From the NCBI RefSeq assembly GCF_900105805.1, contig NZ_LT629788.1, forward strand, positions 4,882,501 through 4,946,500: a stretch of DNA of 64,000 nt. Direction: 5' to 3'. The notes beneath the pieces were generated by a model. The model made no database searches and had not been told where the DNA came from. It worked only from the letters and a program-made list of their open reading frames with translations. The stretch is from Pseudomonas moraviensis. Its GTDB lineage: Bacteria > Pseudomonadota > Gammaproteobacteria > Pseudomonadales > Pseudomonadaceae. Positions 34,886 through 43,195 of this stretch are shown piece after piece. A program made the translations under genes and the position numbers. The stretch's first letter is position 1; each line of letters starts with the position of its first letter.

Positions 34886-36262
34886 TCAGAAAAAGCTCAG
34901 ACCCACATGAAACAGCTTCTCCACATCGCGAATATGTTTTTTATCCACAAGGAACAGAATCACATGGTCGCCCGCTTCGATCACCGTGTGGTCGTGGGCG
35001 ATGATCACTTTCTCGTTGCGGATCACCGCGCCGATGGTGGTGCCCGGCGGCAGGCCGATCTTCTCGATCGGCTTGCCGATCACCTTGCTGGATTTCGCAT
35101 CACCGTGGGCAATCGCTTCAATCGCTTCCGCCGCGCCCCGTCGCAGTGAGTGCACGCTGACGATATCGCCGCGGCGCACGTGGGCGAGCAAGGTGCCGAT
35201 GGTCGCCAGTTGCGGGCTGATGGCGATGTCGATGTCGCCGCCCTGGATCAGGTCGACATAAGCCGGGTTGTTGATGATCGTCATGACCTTCTTCGCCCCC
35301 AGCCGTTTGGCCAGTAGCGAGGACATGATGTTGGCTTCATCATCATTGGTCAGGGCGAGGAAGATATCGGCGTCGGCGATGTTCTCCTCCAGCAGCAGAT
35401 CGCGGTCCGAGGCACTGCCCTGCAAGACCACGGTGCTGTCGAGGGTGTCGGAGAGATAGCGGCAGCGCGCCGGGCTCATCTCGATGATCTTCACCTGATA
35501 GCGGCTTTCGATGGCCTCGGCCAGGCGCTCGCCGATCTGCCCGCCACCGGCGATGACGATGCGTTTGTAGGTCTCGTCGAGACGGCGCATTTCGCTCATC
35601 ACCGCGCGGATGTCCTCACGGGCGGCGATGAAGAACACTTCGTCATCGGCTTCGATCACCGTGTCGCCCTGGGGCAGGATCGGCCGGTCACGGCGGAAGA
35701 TCGCCGCCACGCGGGTTTCGACGTTCGGCATGTGCTCGCGCAACTGGCGCAGTTGCTGACCCACCAGCGGCCCGCCGTAATAGGCGCGCACCGCCACCAG
35801 TTGCGCCGCGCCTTCGGCGAAGTCGATCACCTGCAAGGCGCCGGGATGCTGGATCAGGCGCTTGATGTAATTGGTCACCACTTGCTCGGGGCTGATCAGC
35901 ACGTCGACCGGAATCGCTTCGTTCTGGAACAGCTGTTCCTCGCGGTTGAGGTACGACGCTTCGCGCACCCGGGCGATCTTGGTCGGCGTGTGGAACAGCG
36001 TGTGCGCGACCTGGCAGGCGACCATGTTGGTCTCGTCGCTGTTGGTCACCGCGACCAGCATGTCGGCGTCGTCGGCACCGGCCTGACGCAGCACCGACGG
36101 CAGCGAGCCGCGGCCCTGCACAGTGCGGATGTCGAGGCGGTCGCCGAGGTCGCGCAGGCGCTCGCCGTCGGTGTCGACCACGGTGATGTCGTTGGCCTCG
36201 CTGGCCAGATGTTCGGCCAGCGAACCGCCGACCTGTCCCGCACCGAGGATGATGATTTTCAT
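34886..36262 (-). CDS. trkA: Trk potassium uptake NAD-binding regulator TrkA
   Basis: Cytoplasmic regulatory subunit that gates the TrkH/TrkG potassium channel. The 458-residue protein has two copies of the TrkA_N Rossmann fold (starting KIIILGAGQVGGSLAEHL, and again RIVIAGGGQIGERLAEAI) each followed by a TrkA_C domain. The length and duplication are normal. It lies 21 bp downstream of rsmB on the same strand in the def-fmt-rsmB-trkA group. Confidence 0.97.
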   Translation of the reverse strand: MKIIILGAGQVGGSLAEHLASEANDITVVDTDGERLRDLGDRLDIRTVQGRGSLPSVLRQAGADDADMLVAVTNSDETNMVACQVAHTLFHTPTKIARVREASYLNREEQLFQNEAIPVDVLISPEQVVTNYIKRLIQHPGALQVIDFAEGAAQLVAVRAYYGGPLVGQQLRQLREHMPNVETRVAAIFRRDRPILPQGDTVIEADDEVFFIAAREDIRAVMSEMRRLDETYKRIVIAGGGQIGERLAEAIESRYQVKIIEMSPARCRYLSDTLDSTVVLQGSASDRDLLLEENIADADIFLALTNDDEANIMSSLLAKRLGAKKVMTIINNPAYVDLIQGGDIDIAISPQLATIGTLLAHVRRGDIVSVHSLRRGAAEAIEAIAHGDAKSSKVIGKPIEKIGLPPGTTIGAVIRNEKVIIAHDHTVIEAGDHVILFLVDKKHIRDVEKLFHVGLSFF

Positions 36263-36283
36263 CCAGTCACTCCATGAATCCGT

Positions 36284-37594
36284 TTAGCCGCGCGCGGCAG
36301 CGATCTTGATCAGCTTGGCGTAGTAGAACCCGTCATGCCCGCCCTGCTGGGCCAGCAATTGGCGACCATGGGGCTGCTTGATCCCGGCGCTGGTGGCCAG
36401 ATCCAGTTCGCGGGCACCCGGAGTGCGCTCAAGGAACGCGGCGACGACTTCAGTGTTCTCGGTCGGCAGCGTCGAGCAGGTGGCGTAGAGCAGGATGCCG
36501 CCGACCTCAAGGGTTTTCCACATGGCGTCGAGCAGTTCGCCTTGCAGTTGCGCGAGGGCGACGATGTCGTCGGGCTGGCGGGTCAGCTTGATGTCCGGAT
36601 GGCGGCGGATCACCCCGGTGGCCGAGCACGGCGCATCGAGGAGGATGCGCTGGAACGGTTTGCCGTCCCACCACTTCGCCGTATCGCGGCCGTCGGCGGC
36701 GATCAGTTCAGCGTTCAAGCCGAGGCGTTCGAGGTTTTCCTTAACGCGCACCAGCCGTTTGGCTTCCAGATCCACCGCGACTACGCCGGCCAGCGCCGGT
36801 TCGGCTTCGAGGATATGGCAGGTCTTGCCGCCCGGGGCGCAGCAGGCGTCGAGCACCCGTTGGCCGGGCGCCAGATCGAGCAGATCGGCGGCCAGTTGCG
36901 CGGCTTCATCCTGCACGCTGATCCAGCCTTCGGCGAAACCCGGGAGGCTGCGTACATCGGCGGCGGCTTCGAGGACGATGCCGTCGCGGCTGTACACGCA
37001 AGGTGTCGCGGCGATCCCGGCTTCCCCCAGCAGCGCGAGATAAGCGTCGCGATTGTGATGGCGGCGGTTGACCCGCAGGATCATCGGCGGATGCGCGTTG
37101 TTCGCTGCACAGATCGCTTCCCATTGTTCCGGCCAGAAGGCTTTCAGGGATTTTTGCAGCCAGCGCGGGTGAGCGGTGCGCACTACGGGGTCGCGTTCTA
37201 GTTCGGCGAAAATCGTCTCGCTTTCGCGCTGGGCATTTCGCAGCACGGCGTTGAGCAGACCTTTGGCCCAAGGCTTTTTCAGCTTGTCGGCGCAACCGAC
37301 GGTTTCGCCGATGGCGGCGTGGGCCGGTACACGGGTGTAGAGCAATTGATACAGACCAACCAGCAGCAGCGCCTCGACATCGGCGTCGGCGGCTTTGAAT
37401 GGTTTCTGCAGCAGTTTTTCCGCCAGCGCTGAAAGACGCGGCTGCCAGCGTGCGGTGCCGAAGGCCAGATCCTGGGTGAAACCGCGATCGCGATCCTCGA
37501 CCTTGTCCAGTTGCGTCGGCAGTGAGCTGTTCAGCGAAGCCTTGCCGCTGAGTACGGCAGCGAGGGCCTTGGCGGCGGCCAGACGCGGGTTCAT
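36284..37594 (-). CDS. rsmB: 16S rRNA (cytosine-967-C5)-methyltransferase
   Basis: Methylates C967 of 16S rRNA. The start MNPRLAAAKALAAVLSGKAS overlaps the fmt stop (ATGA) and gives 436 residues. The N-terminal NusB-like domain (about residues 1-140) is followed by the methyltransferase domain with the SAM loop DACCAPGGKTCHILE and the catalytic cysteines in DAPCSATGVIRRHPD and YATCSTLPTEN. It is translationally coupled to fmt. Confidence 0.97.
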   Translation of the reverse strand: MNPRLAAAKALAAVLSGKASLNSSLPTQLDKVEDRDRGFTQDLAFGTARWQPRLSALAEKLLQKPFKAADADVEALLLVGLYQLLYTRVPAHAAIGETVGCADKLKKPWAKGLLNAVLRNAQRESETIFAELERDPVVRTAHPRWLQKSLKAFWPEQWEAICAANNAHPPMILRVNRRHHNRDAYLALLGEAGIAATPCVYSRDGIVLEAAADVRSLPGFAEGWISVQDEAAQLAADLLDLAPGQRVLDACCAPGGKTCHILEAEPALAGVVAVDLEAKRLVRVKENLERLGLNAELIAADGRDTAKWWDGKPFQRILLDAPCSATGVIRRHPDIKLTRQPDDIVALAQLQGELLDAMWKTLEVGGILLYATCSTLPTENTEVVAAFLERTPGARELDLATSAGIKQPHGRQLLAQQGGHDGFYYAKLIKIAAARG

Positions 37595-38550
37595 TGCGCG
37601 TCCACCGCTGCGCCGAGCACGCTGCCGACGGCGAACTTCTCGCGGCGGCTGTTGAACAGATCGCTGAAGTTCAGGGCTTTGCCGCCGGGCAGTTGCAGGC
37701 GGGTCAGGCATAGCGCTTGGGCACCGCAGGCGACGATCAGGCCGTCCTTGCTGGCGCTGAGGATTTCGCCCGGAGCGCCAGTGCCTTCGGCCACTGTCGC
37801 GGCCAGCACTTTCAACGCTTCGCCATTGAGCGTGCTGTGGGTGATCGGCCACGGGTTGAAGGCGCGTACTAGGCGTTCAAGCTCAAGCGCCGGACGGCTC
37901 CAGTCGATGCGCGCTTCGTCTTTGTTCAGTTTGTGCGCGTAGGTGGCGAGCTCATCGTTTTGCACCTCGCCTTCAAGCGTGCCGGCAGCCAGACCGGCAA
38001 TCGCCTGGACCACGGCGGGCGGACCCATCTCGGCGAGGCGATCATGCAGACTGCCGCCGGTATCTTCGGCGCTGATCGGAGTGACGACCTTGAGCAGCAT
38101 CGGCCCGGTATCGAGGCCGGCTTCCATGCGCATCACGGTTACGCCACTTTCGGCATCGCCGTGTTCGACGGCGCGCTGGATCGGCGCCGCACCGCGCCAG
38201 CGCGGCAGCAGCGACGCATGGCTGTTGATGCAGCCCAGGCGCGGAATATCCAGCACCGCTTGCGGCAGGATCAGACCGTAGGCGACCACCACCATCAAGT
38301 CCGGCTTGAGCGCGGCCAGTTCAGCCTGGGCGTCGGCATTGCGCAAGGTCGGCGGTTGCAACACCTGGATATTATTTTCCAACGCGAGTTGTTTGACCGG
38401 GCTCGGCATGAGTTTTTGCCCACGGCCGGCCGGGCGATCCGGCTGGGTGTAGACCGCGACGATCTCGTACGGGCTGCTCAGCAGGGCCTTGAGGTGTTCG
38501 GCGGCAAATTCCGGGGTACCGGCAAAAACAATGCGCAGTGGCTCAGTCAT
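37591..38550 (-). CDS. fmt: Methionyl-tRNA formyltransferase
   Basis: Formylates initiator Met-tRNA using 10-formyl-THF. The 319-residue protein starts MTEPLRIVFAGTPEFAAEHL, has the catalytic GCINSHASLLPRWRGAAPIQ motif and the C-terminal tRNA-binding OB-like domain. It lies downstream of def but the 57-bp gap holds a strong hairpin with a U-rich tail (38573-38596), so expression may be partly uncoupled from def. Its stop overlaps rsmB. Confidence 0.98.
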   Translation of the reverse strand: MTEPLRIVFAGTPEFAAEHLKALLSSPYEIVAVYTQPDRPAGRGQKLMPSPVKQLALENNIQVLQPPTLRNADAQAELAALKPDLMVVVAYGLILPQAVLDIPRLGCINSHASLLPRWRGAAPIQRAVEHGDAESGVTVMRMEAGLDTGPMLLKVVTPISAEDTGGSLHDRLAEMGPPAVVQAIAGLAAGTLEGEVQNDELATYAHKLNKDEARIDWSRPALELERLVRAFNPWPITHSTLNGEALKVLAATVAEGTGAPGEILSASKDGLIVACGAQALCLTRLQLPGGKALNFSDLFNSRREKFAVGSVLGAAVDAQ

Positions 38551-38566
38551 GAAAGGCGTCTCATAA

Positions 38567-38597
38567 AAAGAAAAAGGCTTGCCGCAGCAAGCCTTTG
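38567..38597 (-). terminator. Intrinsic terminator or attenuator between def and fmt
   Basis: AAAGGCTTGC-CGCA-GCAAGCCTTT is a perfect 10-bp stem (38573-38596). On the minus strand it is followed by TTTTTCTTTTTATG, a good U-tract, directly after def and before fmt. It therefore looks like a genuine terminator inside what is otherwise a def-fmt-rsmB-trkA run. Confidence 0.8.
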
Positions 38598-38607
38598 AAG
38601 AGGGGCA

Positions 38608-39114
38608 TCAAGCGTTCTGGCGGTGCAGCTTTTCCAGCTTCTTCTTGATCCGGTCGCGTTTGAGCGTGGACAGGTAATCGACGAACAATTTGCCGTTGAG
38701 GTGGTCGCATTCGTGCTGGATGCACACCGCGAGCAGGCCTTCGGCGATCAGCTCATAGGGCTTGCCGTCGCGGTCCAGCGCCTTGATTTTGACCTTCTGC
38801 GGGCGGTCGACGTTTTCGTAGAAGCCCGGTACCGAGAGGCAGCCTTCCTGGTACTGGTCCATGTCGTCGGTCAGCGGTTCGAACTCGGGGTTGATGAACA
38901 CCCGTGGCTCGGTTCGGTCTTCGGACAGGTCCATCACGACGATACGTTTGTGCACGTTGACCTGGGTCGCGGCGAGGCCGATGCCCGGCGCTTCATACAT
39001 TGTTTCAAACATGTCGTCGACCAACTGACGCACTTCGTCGTCCACTACGGCCACTGGTTTGGCGATAGTGCGCAGACGTGGGTCCGGAAATTCGAGGATG
39101 TTTAAAATGGCCAT
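38608..39114 (-). CDS. def: Peptide deformylase
   Basis: Metal-dependent deformylase removing the formyl group from nascent proteins. The start MAILNILEFPDPRLRTIAKP gives 168 residues. All three motifs are present: GIGLAATQV, EGCLSVPG and QHECDHLNG, supplying the Cys and two His metal ligands and the catalytic Glu. It is the first gene of the minus-strand group and divergent from the LysM gene. Confidence 0.98.
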   Translation of the reverse strand: MAILNILEFPDPRLRTIAKPVAVVDDEVRQLVDDMFETMYEAPGIGLAATQVNVHKRIVVMDLSEDRTEPRVFINPEFEPLTDDMDQYQEGCLSVPGFYENVDRPQKVKIKALDRDGKPYELIAEGLLAVCIQHECDHLNGKLFVDYLSTLKRDRIKKKLEKLHRQNA

Positions 39115-39273
39115 AGGCTTCGATTGCTGCACACGTTGAGTAAAGTCGGGTCGATGGCCTGGCGGGTCCGAAGATGCAGGCTACCGTTGTGAAGCGTAGC
39201 TTCTGAAAAACAGAAGCGAGCCACGGGGGCTCTGACGATTCACGCGAATGCACATGATAAAGGGATTCACTGC

Positions 39274-40299
39274 ATGAGGAAAACACTACTCGCCCTGCTG
39301 CTTCTGGCTTCGGCCGGCGCCGCTCAAGGGCAAGTGCAACTCAGGGATGGTTTTCCACAGCAATACACGGTGGTTTCCGGAGACACCCTCTGGGACATTT
39401 CCGGCAAATACCTGCGCGAGCCCTGGCAATGGCCACAACTGTGGCGCGCCAACCCGGGGATCGAAAACCCCAACCTGATCTATCCCGGTGACACGCTGAC
39501 CCTCAGCTACGTCGACGGCCAGCCGCAACTGACCGTCAATCGTGGCGAGTCGCGCGGCACCATCAAGCTCTCGCCACGAATTCGCACCAGCCCGGTGGCC
39601 GAGGCGATTCCGAGCATTCCGCTGAAATCGATCAACAGCTTTCTGCTGAGCAACCGCATCGTCGACAAGGCCGAAGACTTCGAGAAGGCGCCGTACATCG
39701 TCGCCGGCGATGCCGAGCGGGTGCTCAGTGGCACCGGTGACCGCATCTTCGCACGCGGCCATTTCGATCCGGAGCAGCCGGTGTACGGCATCTTCCGCCA
39801 GGGCAAGGTCTACACCGACCCGCAGACCAAGGAGTTTCTCGGCATCAACGCCGACGATATCGGTGGTGGCGAGATTGTTGCGACCGAAGGCGACGTCGCC
39901 ACCCTCGCCCTGCAGCGCACCACCCAGGAAGTGCGCCTCGGTGACCGCCTGTTCGGCGGTGAAGAACGCTCGATCAATTCGACTTTCATGCCCAGCGCGC
40001 CGAAGCGTTCGATCGACGGTCTGATCATCGATGTGCCCCGCGGTGTCACGCAGATCGGCGCGATGGACGTGGTCACCCTGAACAAGGGCAAACGCGACGG
40101 ACTGGCCGAAGGCAACGTACTGGCGGTGATGAAAACCGGTGAAACGGTGCGTGACCGGATCACCGGCCAGCCGCTGAAGATTCCCGATGAACGCGCCGGC
40201 CTGCTGATGGTATTCCGCACCTACGACAAACTCAGTTACGGCCTGGTGCTCAACGCTTCACGTTCGCTGGCGGTGCTCGACAAGGTGCGAAATCCGTAA
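39274..40299 (+). CDS. LysM domain protein, probably periplasmic
   Basis: A 341-residue exported protein. A signal peptide covers about residues 1-20 (LLALLLLASAGAAQGQ). One LysM peptidoglycan-binding domain follows at about 31-78 (YTVVSGDTLWDISGKYLREP to NLIYPGDTLTLSY). The remaining 260 residues form a conserved region seen in the PA0020-like family, with no catalytic motif I can recognise. It is divergent from def and precedes dprA, the usual Pseudomonas context. Confidence 0.9.
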   Translation: MRKTLLALLLLASAGAAQGQVQLRDGFPQQYTVVSGDTLWDISGKYLREPWQWPQLWRANPGIENPNLIYPGDTLTLSYVDGQPQLTVNRGESRGTIKLSPRIRTSPVAEAIPSIPLKSINSFLLSNRIVDKAEDFEKAPYIVAGDAERVLSGTGDRIFARGHFDPEQPVYGIFRQGKVYTDPQTKEFLGINADDIGGGEIVATEGDVATLALQRTTQEVRLGDRLFGGEERSINSTFMPSAPKRSIDGLIIDVPRGVTQIGAMDVVTLNKGKRDGLAEGNVLAVMKTGETVRDRITGQPLKIPDERAGLLMVFRTYDKLSYGLVLNASRSLAVLDKVRNP

Positions 40300-40383
40300 G
40301 CTTGCTTAACAAGTTACCAACAGAGTTATCCACAGCTTGTTCCGAATGGTTCGGAGCATAGAACGATCAAGGATGATCCATTC

Positions 40384-41481
40384 ATGTTGTCTGTCAGTAC
40401 GGCCATTTCCCCGGCGGAACTGGAGGCGCGTCTGCGCCTGCACCGCATGCCGGATATCGGCCCCAAGCGTTTTGCCAAACTGCTCGAAGCCTTCGGCTCG
40501 GCGTCGAAAGCCATCAGTGCGCCGGCCAGTGCCTGGCGCTCGCTGGGGTTGCCGGCGGCCTGTGCCGAGGCACGGCGTTGTCCGACGGTGCGCGACGGCG
40601 CCAGCCACGCAATGCGCTGGCTAGAGCGTCCCGATCAGCATTTGCTGATGTGGGATCAAGCGGATTATCCAGCGTTGCTGGCGCAAATTCCCGATCCACC
40701 GCCGCTGTTGTTCGTCGCCGGCGATCCGTCGATTCTGGAAAAGCCGCAGCTGGCGATGGTCGGCAGCCGCCGCGCTTCGCGTCCGGGCATGGACACGGCG
40801 GCTGCGTTTTCCCGCAGTCTGGCCGGGGCCGGTTTTGTCATCACCAGTGGGCTGGCGCTGGGCATCGATGCTGCTGCGCATCAGGCGGCATTGGACGTCG
40901 GCGGGCTCACCGTGGGCGTGCTCGGCACCGGGCTGGAAAATTTTTATCCACAACGCAATAAACGCCTGGCTGAGGCGATGATTGCCTCGGGCAGCGCGGT
41001 GCTTTCCGAGTTCCCGTTGGACGCCGGGCCAACCGCGAGCAACTTTCCACGGCGCAACCGCATCATCAGCGGTTTGTCCCTCGGTGTGCTGGTGGTCGAG
41101 GCCAGCGTAGCCAGCGGCTCATTGATCACCGCGCGACTGGCGGCTGAGCAAGGGCGTGAAGTTTATGCGATTCCGGGCTCGATCCATCATCCCGGTGCGC
41201 GTGGTTGTCACCAGTTGATCCGCGACGGCGCGGTGCTCGTGGAAACCATCGAACACATCCTCGAAGCCCTGCGTGGCTGGCAGCAGCCGCTGTTATCCAC
41301 AGCGCCAACCCAGGCCGACCATCCGTTGCTTGCGCTGCTTCACGCGGCGCCGCACACCAGCGAAGCCTTGGCCGCGAGCTGTGGCTGGGCGCTGTCCAAA
41401 GTGCTGGCGACGCTGACCGAACTTGAGATCGACGGCCGGGCGGTATGCGAAAACGGTCGCTGGCTGGCACGGTCGAGCTAG
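40384..41481 (+). CDS. dprA: DNA-processing protein DprA
   Basis: Binds incoming single-stranded DNA and loads RecA in natural transformation. The 365-residue protein has an N-terminal SAM-like/HhH region (HRMPDIGPKRFAKLLEAFG). The extended Rossmann fold is marked by VGSRRASRPGMDTAAAFSR, TSGLALGIDAAAHQAAL and the FPRRNRIISGLSLGVLVVEA segment. The C-terminal winged helix is the DML1-like part. The gene holds two exact DnaA boxes (40944, 41293), and another lies just upstream at 40326. Confidence 0.96.
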   Translation: MLSVSTAISPAELEARLRLHRMPDIGPKRFAKLLEAFGSASKAISAPASAWRSLGLPAACAEARRCPTVRDGASHAMRWLERPDQHLLMWDQADYPALLAQIPDPPPLLFVAGDPSILEKPQLAMVGSRRASRPGMDTAAAFSRSLAGAGFVITSGLALGIDAAAHQAALDVGGLTVGVLGTGLENFYPQRNKRLAEAMIASGSAVLSEFPLDAGPTASNFPRRNRIISGLSLGVLVVEASVASGSLITARLAAEQGREVYAIPGSIHHPGARGCHQLIRDGAVLVETIEHILEALRGWQQPLLSTAPTQADHPLLALLHAAPHTSEALAASCGWALSKVLATLTELEIDGRAVCENGRWLARSS

Positions 41482-41535
41482 GTTTTACGGGGAAGATCGG
41501 TAAACTGCGCGAAACCTGTTTGTGGAGAGTTTTTC

Positions 41536-42093
41536 ATGGTCAACAGTTGGCGTGTGCAACAAGCCGCGCGTGAAGTTCGCGCCGGCGCGGTGATTGCCTA
41601 TCCAACCGAAGCCGTCTGGGGGCTGGGTTGCGACCCGTGGAATGAAGACGCAGTGGATCGCTTGCTGGCGATCAAGAATCGCTCGGTCAGCAAAGGGCTG
41701 ATCCTGGTCGCCGACAATATCCGCCAGTTCGATTTCCTGTTCGAAGACTTTCCGCAGGACTGGATCGACCGCATGGCCAGCACCTGGCCAGGGCCGAACA
41801 CCTGGCTGGTACCCCATCAGAACCTGTTGCCGGAATGGGTGACAGGTGTGCATGACACCGTGGCGCTGCGGGTCAGTGACCACCCGCAAGTGCGCGATTT
41901 GTGCTCGCTGGTCGGGCCGCTGATCTCGACATCGGCCAATCCCCAGGGGCGACCGCCAGCGCGCACGCGCTTGCGCGTCGAGCAGTATTTCCGTGGGCAG
42001 GTCGACCTGGTGCTGGGCGGCAGCCTTGGCGGACGCAAGAATCCCAGCGTGATCCGCGATCTGGCCAGCGGTAACGTCATTCGTCCTGACTGA
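41536..42093 (+). CDS. tsaC: Threonylcarbamoyl-AMP synthase
   Basis: Makes the threonylcarbamoyl adenylate used for t6A37 in ANN-decoding tRNAs. The 185-residue YrdC-fold protein starts MVNSWRVQQAAREVRAGAVI, followed by AYPTEAVWGLGCDP, a substrate-pocket signature. KNRSVSKGLILVADN and STSANPQGRPPARTR are also typical. It follows dprA by 54 bp, as in P. aeruginosa (PA0021-PA0022). Confidence 0.97.
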   Translation: MVNSWRVQQAAREVRAGAVIAYPTEAVWGLGCDPWNEDAVDRLLAIKNRSVSKGLILVADNIRQFDFLFEDFPQDWIDRMASTWPGPNTWLVPHQNLLPEWVTGVHDTVALRVSDHPQVRDLCSLVGPLISTSANPQGRPPARTRLRVEQYFRGQVDLVLGGSLGGRKNPSVIRDLASGNVIRPD

Positions 42094-42355
42094 CGCCATT
42101 CTTTTATATTTTTTGCGCACTCCTCGGCGGTATAGACGAGGAGTTCTGCGCATGCCTGCAATTTAGTCCTGCATCTGTTTAACACTTATCCGTCGCCATT
42201 GTTCTTTCCTGCGTCAGATGAATCTCTGAGTCTGAAATAGCCGTAAATTTTCCCACGGGATTATCAGAACGCGTGCAGTGGCGAGATTTCCAAAAGCATC
42301 CATTCTTTCAATGTGCTTGAAACAACTTCGAAATGTTAATGGCTGCGGAGAAGTA

Positions 42356-43024
42356 ATGGATATTACGGATTTACACCTCAAGGATTATCTGCAGGGCTTT
42401 CAGGAGACACTCAAGAATCAACAGGCTGATTACCGTGTGGCCATTCTTGAGGCCGGGTCGGATGCCGGGGAATTTGAACGCTTCATCAATCGGCAGTTTC
42501 GCCTGCGATTGCAGCATTACATGCTGACCTCCAGAGCCCGGGCACTGGATACCCGCTTGGCGATCGCCTCACGCAGCACGCACTTTTTGCTGTACCAGCG
42601 AGATCAACTCATTGCAGTGCTGCGGGCAACCCCGGCGCCGTTCGAATGGGCCTCACTGGCGCAGCATCATGTTTCTCCTACCGTGGCATTGGCCCGGCAC
42701 GTCGAGTTCAGTCGCCTGATCACCCATTCTCAACAGCACCGCCCAGTGTCGATCAATGGCCTGCTCGCCACCGCCGCGCAATGGGCGATCGATCGTGGCT
42801 ATCAGGGGGTGACGGCTCTGTGCAGAACGCCGCAGCGGCAACTGTTTCAGCGATTCGGCCTGAGTCCGATCGCTTCGCACGCGATGCATATCGAACAACG
42901 GGCCCGGGGCGATTATTGGCTGTTGTCCGCCGAGTGGCGACAGATATTGATGGCTCTGGATCAGCCTGTGAACATGAACGCGCATCAGCCGGAGTATCGT
43001 GATGAATATAACCGTCAGTATTGA
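42356..43024 (+). CDS. Autoinducer-synthase-like acyltransferase (LuxI/FeeM/GNAT fold), function unknown
   Basis: A 222-residue protein I could not name. The ATG at 42356 has GGAG six bases upstream; an earlier in-frame ATG at 42278 lacks such a site. The middle contains HVEFSRL (E117, R120), matching the E-x-x-R pair of LuxI-type synthases (ELSRF). It is followed by LLATAAQWAIDRGYQGVTAL and RQLFQRFGLSPI, the GNAT-like helix-strand pattern of acyl-homoserine-lactone and N-acyl-amino-acid synthases. The conserved N-terminal W and D-x-x-D of true LuxI are not obvious. It sits in a lower-GC insert between tsaC and qor, which are neighbours in P. aeruginosa, and overlaps a 48-codon gene. Acquired origin and synthase activity are inference. 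Confidence 0.6.
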   Translation: MDITDLHLKDYLQGFQETLKNQQADYRVAILEAGSDAGEFERFINRQFRLRLQHYMLTSRARALDTRLAIASRSTHFLLYQRDQLIAVLRATPAPFEWASLAQHHVSPTVALARHVEFSRLITHSQQHRPVSINGLLATAAQWAIDRGYQGVTALCRTPQRQLFQRFGLSPIASHAMHIEQRARGDYWLLSAEWRQILMALDQPVNMNAHQPEYRDEYNRQY

Positions 43025-43148
43025 TCCGCCAGTGATCGAAGAGTGGGCGGAGAAATGGCTTGTATATGAATCGAAGAAGTTGCGCAGGAAGTTTGCCGGT
43101 CGTAGGCCGGCGGCGAAGAAACTTCACCGGAAGATGTACTTGATATAG
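43002..43148 (+). CDS. Small basic protein overlapping the synthase-like gene
   Basis: A 48-codon reading frame beginning MNITVSIDPPVIEEWAEKWL and continuing with VYESKKLRRKFAGRRPAAKK, then LHRKMYLI. The start ATG has GGAG seven bases upstream and lies 23 bp inside the end of the preceding gene, in another frame, the layout of a translationally coupled partner. The C-terminal two-thirds carries about a dozen Lys/Arg with few acidic residues, suggesting binding to nucleic acid or to an acidic surface. No family recognised. A 16-bp perfect hairpin follows directly. Confidence 0.6.
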   Translation: MNITVSIDPPVIEEWAEKWLVYESKKLRRKFAGRRPAAKKLHRKMYLI

Positions 43149-43154
43149 CTGGAA

Positions 43155-43192
43155 GATAATCGGCGAACTCATGGAAGAGTTCGCCGATTATC
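43155..43192. terminator. 16-bp perfect hairpin closing the two-gene insert
   Basis: GATAATCGGCGAACTC-ATGGAA-GAGTTCGCCGATTATC is a perfect 16-bp inverted repeat between the 48-codon gene and the convergent qor gene. The A/T end of the stem gives moderate U content, but there is no long T-run, so it may be a transcript-stabilising hairpin or a bidirectional terminator. Confidence 0.6.
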
Positions 43193-43195
43193 AAC

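Noticed and set aside
42114..42151. TGCGCA-CTCCTCG-N10-CGAGGAG-TTC-TGCGCA after tsaC as a terminator
   Set aside because: There is a good stem but no T-run after it on the plus strand, and the reverse direction is followed by A's; it may be a protein-binding or mRNA hairpin, but evidence is insufficient.
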